DNA of 64,000 nucleotides. Source: Thalassoglobus sp. JC818 (GTDB lineage: Bacteria; Planctomycetota; Planctomycetia; Planctomycetales; Planctomycetaceae). Under the pieces are notes generated by a model. It ran no database searches. It was not told the DNA's origin and was given only the letters and a program-made list of their open reading frames with translations. The position numbers and the translations under genes are program-made. Of the stretch, positions 17,552 to 25,825 are shown in pieces (the stretch's first letter is position 1; every line of letters starts with the position of its first letter). The stretch covers positions 434,001 to 498,000 of the forward strand of contig NZ_JBFEFI010000002.1 of assembly GCF_040717535.1 (NCBI RefSeq), written 5' to 3'.

Positions 17552-17590
17552 CAGCCCGTGTGCAGGCATCTGCACGCGGGCTGTTTCTTT
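17552..17590 (+). terminator. Intrinsic terminator of the PhyH gene
   Basis: A 14-bp stem with one G-T pair, CAGCCCGTGTGCAG / CTGCACGCGGGCTG, and a GCAT loop is followed by TTTCTTTG. It starts 32 bp after the PhyH stop codon. Confidence 0.9.
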
Positions 17591-17623
17591 GTGGCAATGA
17601 ACCATTCTCGCTGAGCGGTCTAT

Positions 17624-18607
17624 TTACCGGGACTCACGTGCGACTTTTAGAATCGAGTCCATAACGCGCATGTTCTTCAGTCCATCTTCGGCCGGGGCGA
17701 GAAGTTCTCCGTTCTCGATCGAGCGGTGAAAGTGTTTGAGCTGGCAGGCGTATTGGTCGTCATTTGGGCAGGAAACGACTTCAACCGGGCTGTCTCGCTC
17801 TGCTGATCTCCACAACTCAAACGTTGGTTGTTCACCGGGCTGAAAAGCGGGCTCGACGAGAATTCGTCCGTCGTCTCCGACGAGTTCGAGGCGGCACCGG
17901 AACGGGGCTTCGAAGCTGCAATCGATCTGCGCCTGGACTTCTCCAGGAAAAGTCAATCCGATTCGCATGGTCATGTCGACACCAGTCGGCCACCAGTGAG
18001 CAGCTGCATTGATGTCGGTTGGCTCGGAGCCGGTGAAGAAGCGGCTGGCGTTGACTCCGTAACAACCCAGATCCCACATCGCTCCTCCGCCACGGTCGGG
18101 ATTTAGTCTCCAGTCACTCCGATCGATGTTGAAGGAGAAGTTGACGGTAATCAGTCTCAGATTGCCGATCTCTTTGCTTTCAATGAGTTTGCGTATTCGC
18201 AGCGCTCGCGGATGAAGTCGCCACATGAATGCTTCCTGCAAGATCACTTTGTGATCTCTACAGGCCTGTGCCATTTCTTTCGCCTCTTCGATGCTGGGAG
18301 CGAGTGGTTTCTCGCACAGGACATGCTTCCCAGCTTGTGCGGCAGCAACTGTGAGCTGCCGGTGCTCATCTCCTGTTGCCGGGATGTAGACCGCATCGAT
18401 GGAGTCGTCAGCGAGAATCGCTTCGTAGGAGTCACTTGAAGTGACACCTTCGACTTTTGAAGCAACTTCGTCAGCCACTCCGGGGCGTTGACTTGCGACG
18501 ACCACCGACCAGTGTTGTCGACACTCTGAGAGGGCCGGCAGAATTCGCCGAGTAACAATGCGACCGCATCCGAGGATGCCGAGCTTGAGGCGGTTTTGAG
18601 CGTCCAT
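17624..18607 (-). CDS. Gfo/Idh/MocA family NAD(P)-dependent oxidoreductase
   Basis: 327 residues, the typical length. The N-terminal Rossmann fold starts with LGILGCGRIVTRRILPAL (dinucleotide-binding GxGxx-like loop). The family signature EKPLA follows (near 98-102, with the lysine that contacts nicotinamide and substrate), and a second domain contains DLGCYGVNASRFF. Members oxidise or reduce sugars and cyclitols. There is no Tat leader, so it is cytoplasmic, unlike many planctomycete relatives. Nothing in the neighbourhood reveals the substrate. It is transcribed away from the secreted-protein cluster that follows. Confidence 0.92.
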   Translation of the reverse strand: MDAQNRLKLGILGCGRIVTRRILPALSECRQHWSVVVASQRPGVADEVASKVEGVTSSDSYEAILADDSIDAVYIPATGDEHRQLTVAAAQAGKHVLCEKPLAPSIEEAKEMAQACRDHKVILQEAFMWRLHPRALRIRKLIESKEIGNLRLITVNFSFNIDRSDWRLNPDRGGGAMWDLGCYGVNASRFFTGSEPTDINAAAHWWPTGVDMTMRIGLTFPGEVQAQIDCSFEAPFRCRLELVGDDGRILVEPAFQPGEQPTFELWRSAERDSPVEVVSCPNDDQYACQLKHFHRSIENGELLAPAEDGLKNMRVMDSILKVARESR

Positions 18608-18917
18608 TGGAGAACCCTTTGCGGCAACTGGGGTGACTTTAACGGTTGCGCAGAGACTGCGAGTTGAGTGGTTCGTGAGGGTTGTGCGTCGTCTTTAAGT
18701 CGTTTGAGAGCCTCATATTCGGAAAACACGGACGTTTCGGTGGAACGTACACGAAATGACTCATTGACACGATCGTTGCTTGCCGAAGTTGAGATTGAGC
18801 CACTCTCTATTCAATCCTCGCGGTTGGCCAGTCAGAGCGGCCGGAATTTTTCAACAAACCGAAATCTCAGCACACGGAGTGCTCAGTTCGTTTCGGTGAG
18901 AACACATGGAGGGTGAA
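18608..18917. other. Divergent intergenic region before the secreted trio
   Basis: 310 bp between the Gfo/Idh/MocA gene (minus) and the first small secreted protein gene (plus). It presumably holds the promoter for the trio. The 18780-18900 part is somewhat AT-rich. No repeat or operator was recognised. Confidence 0.4.
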
Positions 18918-19346
18918 ATGTTCTCAATGACGTTCAAGACGACTGCGATTCTGCTCGCAGCAGCTGCGTTTAACAGCGCGCTGGCACAAGATGTTCAGTC
19001 AGGCGGCCCGGCACCGGGACAGACCTATCCACAGCTGAATGCACCGTTGTATCCAAGTCCTGTCCAGCACACACCGTACTGGAATGGCGGAACAATCGTG
19101 ACGAACCAGGCACTGGCGCCTCACGAGATGCTCTATCCACACACCTATCGTGCGGTCTATCCACCTTACTACTACAAGGTCAAAGGGGGATGGATCTGGA
19201 CTCCATTCGGAATGCGACAGCACGAAGAAGTCAAACTTCAGGGAACAGAAGTGACTGTGAAGTATCGATCACACTTCCCGCTGTTCTCTGGATTCAAAGT
19301 CCCACGTAACGATCTGAGCTTGATCAACTGCGGACCACGCTGGTAA
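18918..19346 (+). CDS. Small secreted protein, member 1 of a three-gene cluster
   Basis: 142 residues from the ATG at 18918, chosen because GGAGG lies five bases upstream; an ATG at 18906 would put the ribosome site inside the gene. A signal peptide (MFSMTFKTTAILLAAAAFNSALAQ) leads into a proline/tyrosine-rich mature protein. The segment YWNGGTIVTN, then RAVYPPYYYKVKGGWIWTPFGM, recurs in altered form in the third gene (CWNGG, PAVYMP..YYYQRVPFWTPRPGM). The C-terminus (VTVKYRSHFPLFSGFKVPRND) is beta-like. It has no known domain. An envelope or extracellular structural role is a guess based on export and composition. Confidence 0.75.
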   Translation: MFSMTFKTTAILLAAAAFNSALAQDVQSGGPAPGQTYPQLNAPLYPSPVQHTPYWNGGTIVTNQALAPHEMLYPHTYRAVYPPYYYKVKGGWIWTPFGMRQHEEVKLQGTEVTVKYRSHFPLFSGFKVPRNDLSLINCGPRW

Positions 19347-19522
19347 CCGCAGCAGCCGGACTGCTCGCACGGCCCGCACCGTGCTGAGCTTTCCACTGCA
19401 CGCGATCCGCAGTTCCGAGTCGTTCTCACTTAATGAAAAGTGCCAAATTCCGGCAACAGGGCTCCATTGGGAATGCCTCCAGCTGGTGAATTGGACTAAC
19501 CCTTGACCCAGGAAAACGAATC

Positions 19523-20191
19523 ATGTTGACTCACGTTCGCAATTGGAGTCTGCGGTTATTCGCCGCCAGCCTCGTCCTTGCGACCTTGCCCGTTTCTGCC
19601 GATGACGCTGAGGGTGTGGTTCGCATTTCACAGACAAACACGCCAGGTGTTGTTCGGATTACCGACGCAGCACAATCTGAGCAGGTGCTTCGAGGTCAGT
19701 CTGCCGAGTACGATTCCGCGCAGGAAATCGAACTCGTCGGACACGCTCGTCGGTGCCAGCACGGTGTTCCCATGGGAGCCTACAACTGCCCGACATGCAG
19801 CCCGGAAAGTCCTTGCAGCTGGTTGTCGTGGAATATGCAGTTGTGCTGCATGCGACACCACCAGGCCTGTGCTGTGTTGAAAGAGTCTTGTCGTGAAGAT
19901 TTGAGAGAGAAGTGCGCGTTCTTGCGATGCAAGTTCGGCTACTTCTGCCCAAGCGGTGGTGACGGATCGGGAGTTGCTCCGATCGGTTGCTACAAGATGG
20001 TCTATCCCGTCAACCCGTACCATTTCGACCCACGAGATGGAAATGTCTACGCCGCTCCTGGATACGGTGGACCGGTTTCCGTTCCACTCGCGCCTGTCGT
20101 GGAAAACACCTACAACTACGGTTGGGGAGTTCCATCGAGCCGTCTGACACGGGTTGCACAACCTCTCTCTCCAGGAGTTTCAGTTCGCTGA
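19523..20191 (+). CDS. Secreted cysteine-containing protein, member 2 of the cluster
   Basis: 222 residues; the ATG has AGGA nine bases upstream. The signal peptide ends near VSADD. The mature N-terminus carries two copies of a short motif, GVVRIS and GVVRITD; the latter also begins the mature third protein. A central cysteine cluster (CQHGVPMGAYNCPTC..SPC, CCMRHHQAC, SC, C..C, FCPSGG) has the spacing of a disulfide- or metal-stabilised module. The rest is rich in Tyr, Pro and Gly (VYPVNPYHFDP, APGYGGP). The QHGVPMGAYNCPTC string resembles short cysteine modules common in exported planctomycete proteins, but no named family is recognised. Spacing to its neighbours (176 and ~46 bp) suggests one operon. 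Confidence 0.75.
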   Translation: MLTHVRNWSLRLFAASLVLATLPVSADDAEGVVRISQTNTPGVVRITDAAQSEQVLRGQSAEYDSAQEIELVGHARRCQHGVPMGAYNCPTCSPESPCSWLSWNMQLCCMRHHQACAVLKESCREDLREKCAFLRCKFGYFCPSGGDGSGVAPIGCYKMVYPVNPYHFDPRDGNVYAAPGYGGPVSVPLAPVVENTYNYGWGVPSSRLTRVAQPLSPGVSVR

Positions 20192-20237
20192 ATAAGAGCG
20201 ATCACTGAACTCTGAATCTTCGAACAGGATCATGACG

Positions 20238-21203
20238 ATGACTCAAAAACAAATATGGCGACACTGCCTCCTCGCCGTCGCAGGAGTGCTGTCGATGTCC
20301 TTTGGAGGAGTCTCCGCACAGGACTTTGACGATACCGGAGTTGTCCGGATTACGGATATGGCTCACGGACAGATCATGCAGAGCAGCTGCGATGTCCTTG
20401 GGTGTGACATGAACGGCAACGCCTGTTGCCCCGGTGCAGGTTGCGATCTGTCCGGCACCGGCGCTTGCGGAGCAGGGATGCTCGGCAATGGAGCTGGTTG
20501 CAACAGCGCTGGTTGTTATGGCCAGTGCGGCAACGGAGCTGGCTGCAATGGAAAATGCGGCGGGATGTGTGGCAACGGCGCGTGCCCGAACGGAATGTGC
20601 GGAAACGCTTGTGGATATGGCGTCTGTGGACTGTGCCCATTTGGTGGCCTCTGCGGAGGCGGACTTTGTGGTTATGGATGCGGACCTTGCCAAGGACGTT
20701 GCAGCCAGACTGTGCGAAACATCCTTTGCTGGCTCGATCCATGCAGCAACGCCTGCACTCACTCGCCAAGCCATGGCTTCCGTCCACCAACGAAGCAGCC
20801 TTACTCGGCGATGCCAGTGTCATACCAGCACAACTACCCAGCTTGCTGGAATGGTGGAGTCGCAAGCGGCTACCACGGACACCGTCCTGCGGTTTACATG
20901 CCGACAGACACGACTCAGTTGGGGTACTACTACCAGCGAGTTCCGTTCTGGACTCCACGTCCAGGGATGATTCCTCCTGCGATGCAACCAGCTGAGTGGC
21001 ATCAGTACGGAAATCCACGTGGCTACGCCCACGGAAATCAGTACGGATACGCAGGCGAGTACTGTCCTCAAAATGGGACTGTCATCGATAGCGTGGAAGT
21101 GAACGATGCCAACGAAATTGCTCCGACTCCACCAGCAGCGTCTGGGTCGAATGAGCTTGAGCGATCAGCCAGCAATCCAAACTTGCTGCCTGTCGTTGAA
21201 TAA
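20238..21203 (+). CDS. Secreted Gly/Cys-rich repeat protein, member 3 of the cluster
   Basis: About 321 residues. Two ATGs lie close together; the second (20238) is eight bases from AGGA and is preferred over 20232. After a signal peptide ending at GVSAQ comes the motif DDTGVVRITDM shared with gene 2. Residues ~50-175 are then extremely rich in glycine and cysteine, with 25 cysteines in about 125 residues, in short irregular repeats such as NGAGCN, GGMCGNGACPNGMCGN and GLCGGGLCGYGCGPC. The C-terminal half resembles protein 1 (CWNGG, PAVYMP, YYYQRVPFWTP, PGMIPP) and is rich in Tyr, His and Asn. Such composition suggests a disulfide-cross-linked wall or surface protein; planctomycetes are known for cysteine-rich envelope proteins. 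It ends at a strong terminator. Confidence 0.75.
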   Translation: MTQKQIWRHCLLAVAGVLSMSFGGVSAQDFDDTGVVRITDMAHGQIMQSSCDVLGCDMNGNACCPGAGCDLSGTGACGAGMLGNGAGCNSAGCYGQCGNGAGCNGKCGGMCGNGACPNGMCGNACGYGVCGLCPFGGLCGGGLCGYGCGPCQGRCSQTVRNILCWLDPCSNACTHSPSHGFRPPTKQPYSAMPVSYQHNYPACWNGGVASGYHGHRPAVYMPTDTTQLGYYYQRVPFWTPRPGMIPPAMQPAEWHQYGNPRGYAHGNQYGYAGEYCPQNGTVIDSVEVNDANEIAPTPPAASGSNELERSASNPNLLPVVE

Positions 21204-21230
21204 GGTGAATTAACGCGATCACCCTCCGTT

Positions 21231-21268
21231 GAGGGGCAGGGGTCCACTTGGATTCCTGCCCCTTTTTT
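21231..21268 (+). terminator. Strong intrinsic terminator of the secreted trio
   Basis: GGGGCAGG (21233-21240) pairs with CCTGCCCC (21255-21262). The inner arms GGTCC/GGATT extend the stem with two G-T pairs, and TTTTTT follows. It lies 30 bp after the Cys-rich gene. Confidence 0.93.
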
Positions 21269-21352
21269 ATTTGGAGCTTTTCACAGTGGCGGTTTGGGGA
21301 GAACGGGGCGCAGATTTCCTCACGACGAGATCGGAGGGTTTATGAAGAAGCT

Positions 21353-22549
21353 TCAGCACGAAGCTGTCAGAGAACTTTCCATGCGTGGTGGAGACCAGAC
21401 GCGATATCCGGGGAGTTCGATCGATTCATTTTCATCGACTCCGAAGTAATTGCAGATCAAACCCGGAAGATGATCGAGAGGGATGGGATCGTTGCTGATG
21501 GATTCTCCAGTTGAGTCACTCGCTCCGATCACTTGTCCTCCCTTCAATCCACCTCCAGCGAGGAATCCGGAAAAGACATGAGGCCAATGGTCTCTGCCAG
21601 ATGTCTCGTTGATCTGCGGTGTCCGCCCCATCTCGCCCGCACTGACAACGAGTGTCTGATTCCACAAACCGGTGTTTTTAAGGTCATCGATCAGACCGCC
21701 AACCGCTCGATCAAATCGGGGGCCGAGTTCATCACGATAGGTGAAGACTGTTGCTGGCGATGTCTTTCGGCATCCATGAGCATCCCAGGTGAGTTGCCCC
21801 TTCAGGTCTTCGAACGTGTGAACTTCGACGAATCTCACGCCTGCTTCGACAAGCCGGGCAGCCGTCCATAACAACTCCCCGAAGTGCGTCTCTCCGTAAG
21901 CACGTTTTGTTCGGGCAGAGTCTTGAGATGAACTTTCCTCGAGAACAAACCCTCGCTGTCGGATGTCCTTCAGAGTTGGCAATCGCAACTTGGTAGGAGC
22001 ATCATTGGGAGAGGTCTCTTCGGTTTGATCTGTGTTGCTATCCGATGTTGATGTTGTCTTCGAAGCGAGATCTGACTGAGAAACGCGAACGGCCAGAGGG
22101 ACCGTTCCATTGGGACGCAATACTTGACTGAGTGCGATTCCAAGTTCGAGAGGGTATTGTCCCTGACGAGTGTGATCTCCCGTTAGAAGCAGTTGGAGAC
22201 CCGTCTCATGAATCGGGGCTAGGTCGTGATACAACGATCGCAGCACGACCAGGTCTTTCGCTCGACGGGCCAGCTCCGGGAACGACTCTGCAAAGTGAAC
22301 TCCGGGGATTTCTGTGGCAATGGCTCGACTGGGGCCGCGAATTTCTCGCGGAGCATCAGGTTTGGGGTCGAGCGTGTCGAGATGGCTGGCTCCGCCGTTC
22401 TGAACGATCTGGATGACAGCATGTGGCTGCGATCGCTTTCCGGCGAAGGAGTCTCGTAACGAAGCTGTGGCGAGACTGACACCTCCGACGGCGAGAAAAT
22501 TTCGACGGCTGACTGGGTTCGACGGTTGTCCTGAGGACTTTTGACTCAC
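21353..22549 (-). CDS. DUF1501 family Tat-exported protein
   Basis: 398 residues from a GTG at 22549 with GGGAGGA five bases upstream; the open frame continues to 22783 but that part is non-coding in character. The N-terminus has the twin-arginine leader SRRNFLAVGGVSLATASL, so it is exported folded. DUF1501 proteins are related to the alkaline phosphatase/sulfatase superfamily. Here one sees VIQIVQNGGASHLDTLDPKP, then HETGLQLLLTGDHTRQG, the C-terminal LVVSAGEMGRTPQIN and GRDHWPHVFSGFLAGGGLKGG. Planctomycetes encode dozens, usually next to DUF1549/DUF1553 cytochrome-like genes; this one has no such partner. The substrate is unknown. Confidence 0.92.
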   Translation of the reverse strand: MSQKSSGQPSNPVSRRNFLAVGGVSLATASLRDSFAGKRSQPHAVIQIVQNGGASHLDTLDPKPDAPREIRGPSRAIATEIPGVHFAESFPELARRAKDLVVLRSLYHDLAPIHETGLQLLLTGDHTRQGQYPLELGIALSQVLRPNGTVPLAVRVSQSDLASKTTSTSDSNTDQTEETSPNDAPTKLRLPTLKDIRQRGFVLEESSSQDSARTKRAYGETHFGELLWTAARLVEAGVRFVEVHTFEDLKGQLTWDAHGCRKTSPATVFTYRDELGPRFDRAVGGLIDDLKNTGLWNQTLVVSAGEMGRTPQINETSGRDHWPHVFSGFLAGGGLKGGQVIGASDSTGESISNDPIPLDHLPGLICNYFGVDENESIELPGYRVWSPPRMESSLTASC

Positions 22550-22870
22550 GCGATTCCTCCCGTCCGGAGCTGAAGTGTGTCGACTCTTTTCAATCGCACA
22601 GGGTTGGCTTCCTCGGACCGCAGTCAGATGGTCGCTCAAGCCTGAAATAGGTGACAAGACTCGACAATTTCGGTAGTTTAGCAGCTGCAAACTGAAAAAG
22701 AACAGTTGAATCCTGCGAGCAATTCGGGCCTGTTCACCGAGGTCCGGCAAGTTCCCTTCAGGCAGAGTGTCGCTGCGGATCACTTCGCAGTTCTCGCAAT
22801 CGAATAACTGTTCTCAGCACCGGACTTCACGACATCTTCAGCTGACACATGTGGAAGACGATCGACACCA
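22550..22870. other. Divergent intergenic region
   Basis: 321 bp between the DUF1501 gene start (minus) and the HAD-like gene (plus). Promoters are expected. No supported gene or repeat was seen. Confidence 0.4.
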
Positions 22871-23827
22871 ATGGGAATTTCGCTCAGTGCTTATATCGAT
22901 GAGTTGCACGGTCGTTCGGATTTGATCTGGCCGAAGCCGGCTGATGCCAAGCCGATGAAGGCAACTCCGTATTTGAAACCACTTCCCGAGGTGAAACTCG
23001 TCACTTGGTCACTCTACGGCACGCTGCTGGAGATCGACCACGGCAAGCTGCTGCATCATCATCCGCAGGAAATCCGGATGCAGATTGCTCTGGAGAAGGT
23101 CATCAAAGAATTCAATATGTGGAACAGCATGACCCGGCGGCAGGGGCAGCCGTGGGAAGGGATGCTGATTCTCTATGATCGATTCCGGGAAGACCTCGAG
23201 ATGGTCTCTTCCAAACACAAGGGAGATTTTACGGAAACGGACTCGGTGAAGATCTGGTCCAAGATCCTCGATCGGCTCAAGCAGAAAGATTACACCTGGG
23301 ATGCTGGAAAATATGGCGACCAGGAAGAGTTCGCGCTGAAGATTGCGTATTTTTTTCATGCAAGTTTGCAAGGAGTTCAAGCAGCTCCAGACGCGCAGCC
23401 CATTCTGGCCGAGTTGACGAAAGAGGGCGTTTTTCAGGGTCTGCTGGCCGATGCACAAGCGTTTTCGCTGGCGCAACTCAAGCATGAGCTGTCGCTGCAG
23501 GGGCGGTTTTCGTCGGTCGCGGAGATGTTCTCTCCGGAATTTTTCTTTCTGTCCTATCAGGAAAAGTTGCGGAAACCCTCACTGACTCTCTACAAACGCC
23601 CCAAAGAAGTCTTCAAGAAGCATGGAATCCTTCCGGAACAGGTCTTGCATGTCAGCCATCGTTTGAAGGACGATCTGGCGATTGCGAAGAAGTCTGGTTT
23701 TCGCACCGCGTTGCTGGTGGCCGATCAGACGTGTCAAGTGACCGCCGAGGAGGTGCGTCATCCCGATATGAAACCGGATCGGCTCCTCACGGAGGTACGT
23801 CAAATCCGACAGATCGTCGGGAGGTAA
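22871..23827 (+). CDS. HAD-superfamily-like protein lacking the catalytic Asp
   Basis: 318 residues, no signal peptide. The order of elements is that of a haloacid-dehalogenase hydrolase: a first strand KLVTWSLYGTLLE (motif I), a helical cap region (~60-190), a motif III lysine in LRKPSLTLYKR, and a last strand with VLHVSHRLKDDLAIAKKSGFRTAL (motif IV, with KDD in place of the usual GD..xxD layout). In active enzymes motif I is DxYGTL or DxDGTL, with the first Asp as nucleophile. Here residue 47 is Ser (SLYGTL, codon TCA). It may be inactive, regulatory or use another chemistry. The FabZ-like gene starts 129 bp downstream on the same strand. Confidence 0.7.
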   Translation: MGISLSAYIDELHGRSDLIWPKPADAKPMKATPYLKPLPEVKLVTWSLYGTLLEIDHGKLLHHHPQEIRMQIALEKVIKEFNMWNSMTRRQGQPWEGMLILYDRFREDLEMVSSKHKGDFTETDSVKIWSKILDRLKQKDYTWDAGKYGDQEEFALKIAYFFHASLQGVQAAPDAQPILAELTKEGVFQGLLADAQAFSLAQLKHELSLQGRFSSVAEMFSPEFFFLSYQEKLRKPSLTLYKRPKEVFKKHGILPEQVLHVSHRLKDDLAIAKKSGFRTALLVADQTCQVTAEEVRHPDMKPDRLLTEVRQIRQIVGR

Positions 23828-23956
23828 GTCAGTAGTTGCCGAAAAACGTTGTTTGAATCGATGAATGTTTTGAACAGAAAAGCGACGATTCACTAGTTTT
23901 TGGGACACTTCAAGGATTCAACAGTCGAACACAGTTTCATCACGGATTAGACAGAG

Positions 23957-24445
23957 ATGCCGGCACAGCCATTATTCGATTACACGCAATTTAACTACGA
24001 CAAGCCACTTCTGGACCTCAATGAAGTCCGTAAGGTCAATCCTCAACGTCATGAGATGGAGCAGTTGACCGGAATTGTTCACATCGATCGCGAACAGCAC
24101 GGCCTGGTCGGTTTCAAAGAAGTCTCAAACGACGAATTCTGGATCAAAGGGCACATGCCCGGTTTCCCGTTGATGCCCGGCGTTATGCTGTGCGAGGCAG
24201 CTGCCCAGCTCGCTGGGTTTTATGCCCGAAAATACGATCTTCTCGGAGCGGGGGACTATCTTGGTTTCGGTGGAATGAACGACGTGCGATTTCGGCGTCC
24301 CGTTTATCCCGATTGTCGTTTGATCATCTGCGCGAGGATTCTCAAAGTTCGCCCGAAGCGGCTCGCCGAGTTTGAATTCCAGGGGTTTGTCGACGACAAA
24401 ATGGTCTACAACGGGACCATGATTGGTGTTCCCATCAGTCGATAG
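23957..24445 (+). CDS. FabZ-like 3-hydroxyacyl-ACP dehydratase (hotdog fold)
   Basis: 162 residues. The FabA/FabZ active-site pattern is clear: WIKGHMPGFPLMPGVMLCEAAAQ, with His66 as catalytic base and Glu80 fourteen residues later, the spacing found in FabZ. These enzymes dehydrate 3-hydroxyacyl-ACP in fatty acid elongation. The N-terminus is longer than in E. coli FabZ and begins FDYTQFNYDKPLLDLNEV, as in the planctomycete paralogue group often encoded apart from other fab genes. No ACP or KAS gene is adjacent, so a role in a special lipid pathway is as likely as housekeeping elongation. Confidence 0.85.
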   Translation: MPAQPLFDYTQFNYDKPLLDLNEVRKVNPQRHEMEQLTGIVHIDREQHGLVGFKEVSNDEFWIKGHMPGFPLMPGVMLCEAAAQLAGFYARKYDLLGAGDYLGFGGMNDVRFRRPVYPDCRLIICARILKVRPKRLAEFEFQGFVDDKMVYNGTMIGVPISR

Positions 24446-24507
24446 TCGAAGTTTGCAATCCCCGGGTATTCACGATCAGTCTTTCAAGTTCAACGACGGG
24501 AACCGCG

Positions 24508-25224
24508 ATGCGATTAGCCATGATTTTTGGGATCATTTTTGTCGCGACGAGCGCATTGGCTCAGGAGAGTGACGTTCAGCATCCCAAGGCTTTCATCGAC
24601 GGAACCGGCGACGGATGGGTGGAACTGGGCGAAGATGATTTCGCTCCCGTGAATTGCGATCCGGAGACATGGAGTTTTCGAGACGGCAAGATTTTCTGCA
24701 CGGGCACTCCAATTGGAGTTCTGCGAACGAAGAAGCAGTACAAGAACTTCGAGTACGTCCTCGAATGGTGCCATCGAGAATTTGGCGGAAACTCAGGAAC
24801 CTTTGTCTGGGTCCCGGAAGCAGCTGTCACTGACTTGCCGAAGAACAAGCTTCCGCCGGGCGGGATCGAAGTTCAAATTCTCGACCACGGATACGCGGTC
24901 AAGTATCAAGAACGGACCGGAAAAGAACCGGACTGGTTTTCTTCCAATGGAGACGTGTTCCCAGTCGGCACGTCGAAGATGAATCCGTTTCCACCTCTCA
25001 GCCCAAATGGGGCTCGCAGCTTCCCCAGCAAGAATCTGAGCAAAGGCGTGGATGAGTGGAATCACTACTACGTTCGGGCAATCAATGGAGAAGTCCGTTT
25101 GTGGGTGAACGGAGAAGAAGTCTCCGGCGGTAACAACTGCATTCCCAGCGAAGGCTACTTGTGCCTCGAATCGGAGGGGGCTCCGATTGAGTTTCGCAAC
25201 TTCCGCATCCGGGAATTGCCATAA
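24508..25224 (+). CDS. Secreted DUF1080 (3-keto-disaccharide hydrolase-like) protein
   Basis: 238 residues with a signal peptide (MRLAMIFGIIFVATSALAQ). The rest is one DUF1080 concanavalin-like beta-sandwich: DGWVELGEDDF, WSFRDGKIFCTG, FEYVLEWCHREFGGNSG, then GGIEVQILDHG, WNHYYVRAINGEVRLWVNGEEV, GYLCLESEGAPIEFRNFRIREL. The family is greatly expanded in planctomycetes. Some members hydrolyse 3-keto-glycosides and many are uncharacterised. It lies 62 bp after the FabZ-like gene and may be cotranscribed, but the two functions are not obviously linked. A hairpin follows the stop. Confidence 0.9.
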   Translation: MRLAMIFGIIFVATSALAQESDVQHPKAFIDGTGDGWVELGEDDFAPVNCDPETWSFRDGKIFCTGTPIGVLRTKKQYKNFEYVLEWCHREFGGNSGTFVWVPEAAVTDLPKNKLPPGGIEVQILDHGYAVKYQERTGKEPDWFSSNGDVFPVGTSKMNPFPPLSPNGARSFPSKNLSKGVDEWNHYYVRAINGEVRLWVNGEEVSGGNNCIPSEGYLCLESEGAPIEFRNFRIRELP

Positions 25225-25264
25225 GCTTAGCCGCTTCTGGTCTGCTGATCAGAAAGGCTAACTT
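25223..25264. terminator. Hairpin between convergent genes
   Basis: TTAGCC (25227-25232) pairs with GGCTAA (25256-25261), an inner TTCTG/CAGAA arm extends the stem, and an outer AAG/CTT completes it. There is no long T-run, so termination is plausible but unproven. It separates the DUF1080 gene from the convergent membrane protein gene. Confidence 0.45.
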
Positions 25265-25315
25265 GCCTGACGTGCTGCAATTCAAAGTGTGCGCCAGCGT
25301 GCGATGCGATGGGCA

Positions 25316-25825
25316 CTATCGTTTTCTGAATACGTAAGCAGCTGTCAGAAGAGCTGCGACGGGCAGGCTGATCCAGATCCAATAATGTGGTCCGAAGACG
25401 ACGGTGGCGTTCAGGATCATGAACGCAAAGACTCCGTGCACGGTCCAGAAATAGGATCGAGGAATGCGGGCTGATTCGACCCCGCGAGTCCACCAGCGGA
25501 GGACATCGTAGATCCAGAAGATCGCGAACGCGTGGTTCACGTAAATGCCGCCGCCCCACTCAACTCCAATGACTTTCGCGGTCCGCTCTGCTGTGTGCTG
25601 ATAAGCATGAGCATGATCGAAGTGATGAATGAACGCGAAAGCGAAGCTGAGGTGAGTCAGGAAGAGCACGCACCCGATTGTCCACAAAACTCGGGCGCGT
25701 GACTGGCTGTTGTGATCGGGCGCAAGTGACCCGGACCGCAAATCAATCATGACGCGAAGCAGGTAGCAGACGACCATCAGTCGGGCGGTCCAGTGGACAA
25801 CGACAAGGGCAGCGTCTTCGGTCAT
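25316..25825 (-). CDS. Four-helix integral membrane protein, unknown
   Basis: 169 residues. There are hydrophobic segments near 8-27, 46-66, 95-112 and 125-160, consistent with four or five membrane helices. The second is followed by a histidine-rich stretch (FIHHFDHAHAYQH), and further histidines/aromatics occur in VNHAFAIFWIYDVLRWW and the last helix GPHYWIW. Histidine placement in helices recalls small haem- or metal-binding membrane proteins, but no family is recognised. It is transcribed alone. A 453-bp empty region lies upstream, shared with the divergent amidase gene. Confidence 0.65.
   Translation of the reverse strand: MTEDAALVVVHWTARLMVVCYLLRVMIDLRSGSLAPDHNSQSRARVLWTIGCVLFLTHLSFAFAFIHHFDHAHAYQHTAERTAKVIGVEWGGGIYVNHAFAIFWIYDVLRWWTRGVESARIPRSYFWTVHGVFAFMILNATVVFGPHYWIWISLPVAALLTAAYVFRKR

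Noticed and set aside
20374-21018. 214-codon frame opposite the Cys-rich gene
   Set aside because: The plus-strand gene has a signal peptide, ribosome site and terminator; the opposite frame is compositional shadow.
21353-22783. Longer DUF1501 start at 22783
   Set aside because: The twin-arginine leader and GGGAGGA support GTG 22549; the upstream 78 codons lack coding character.
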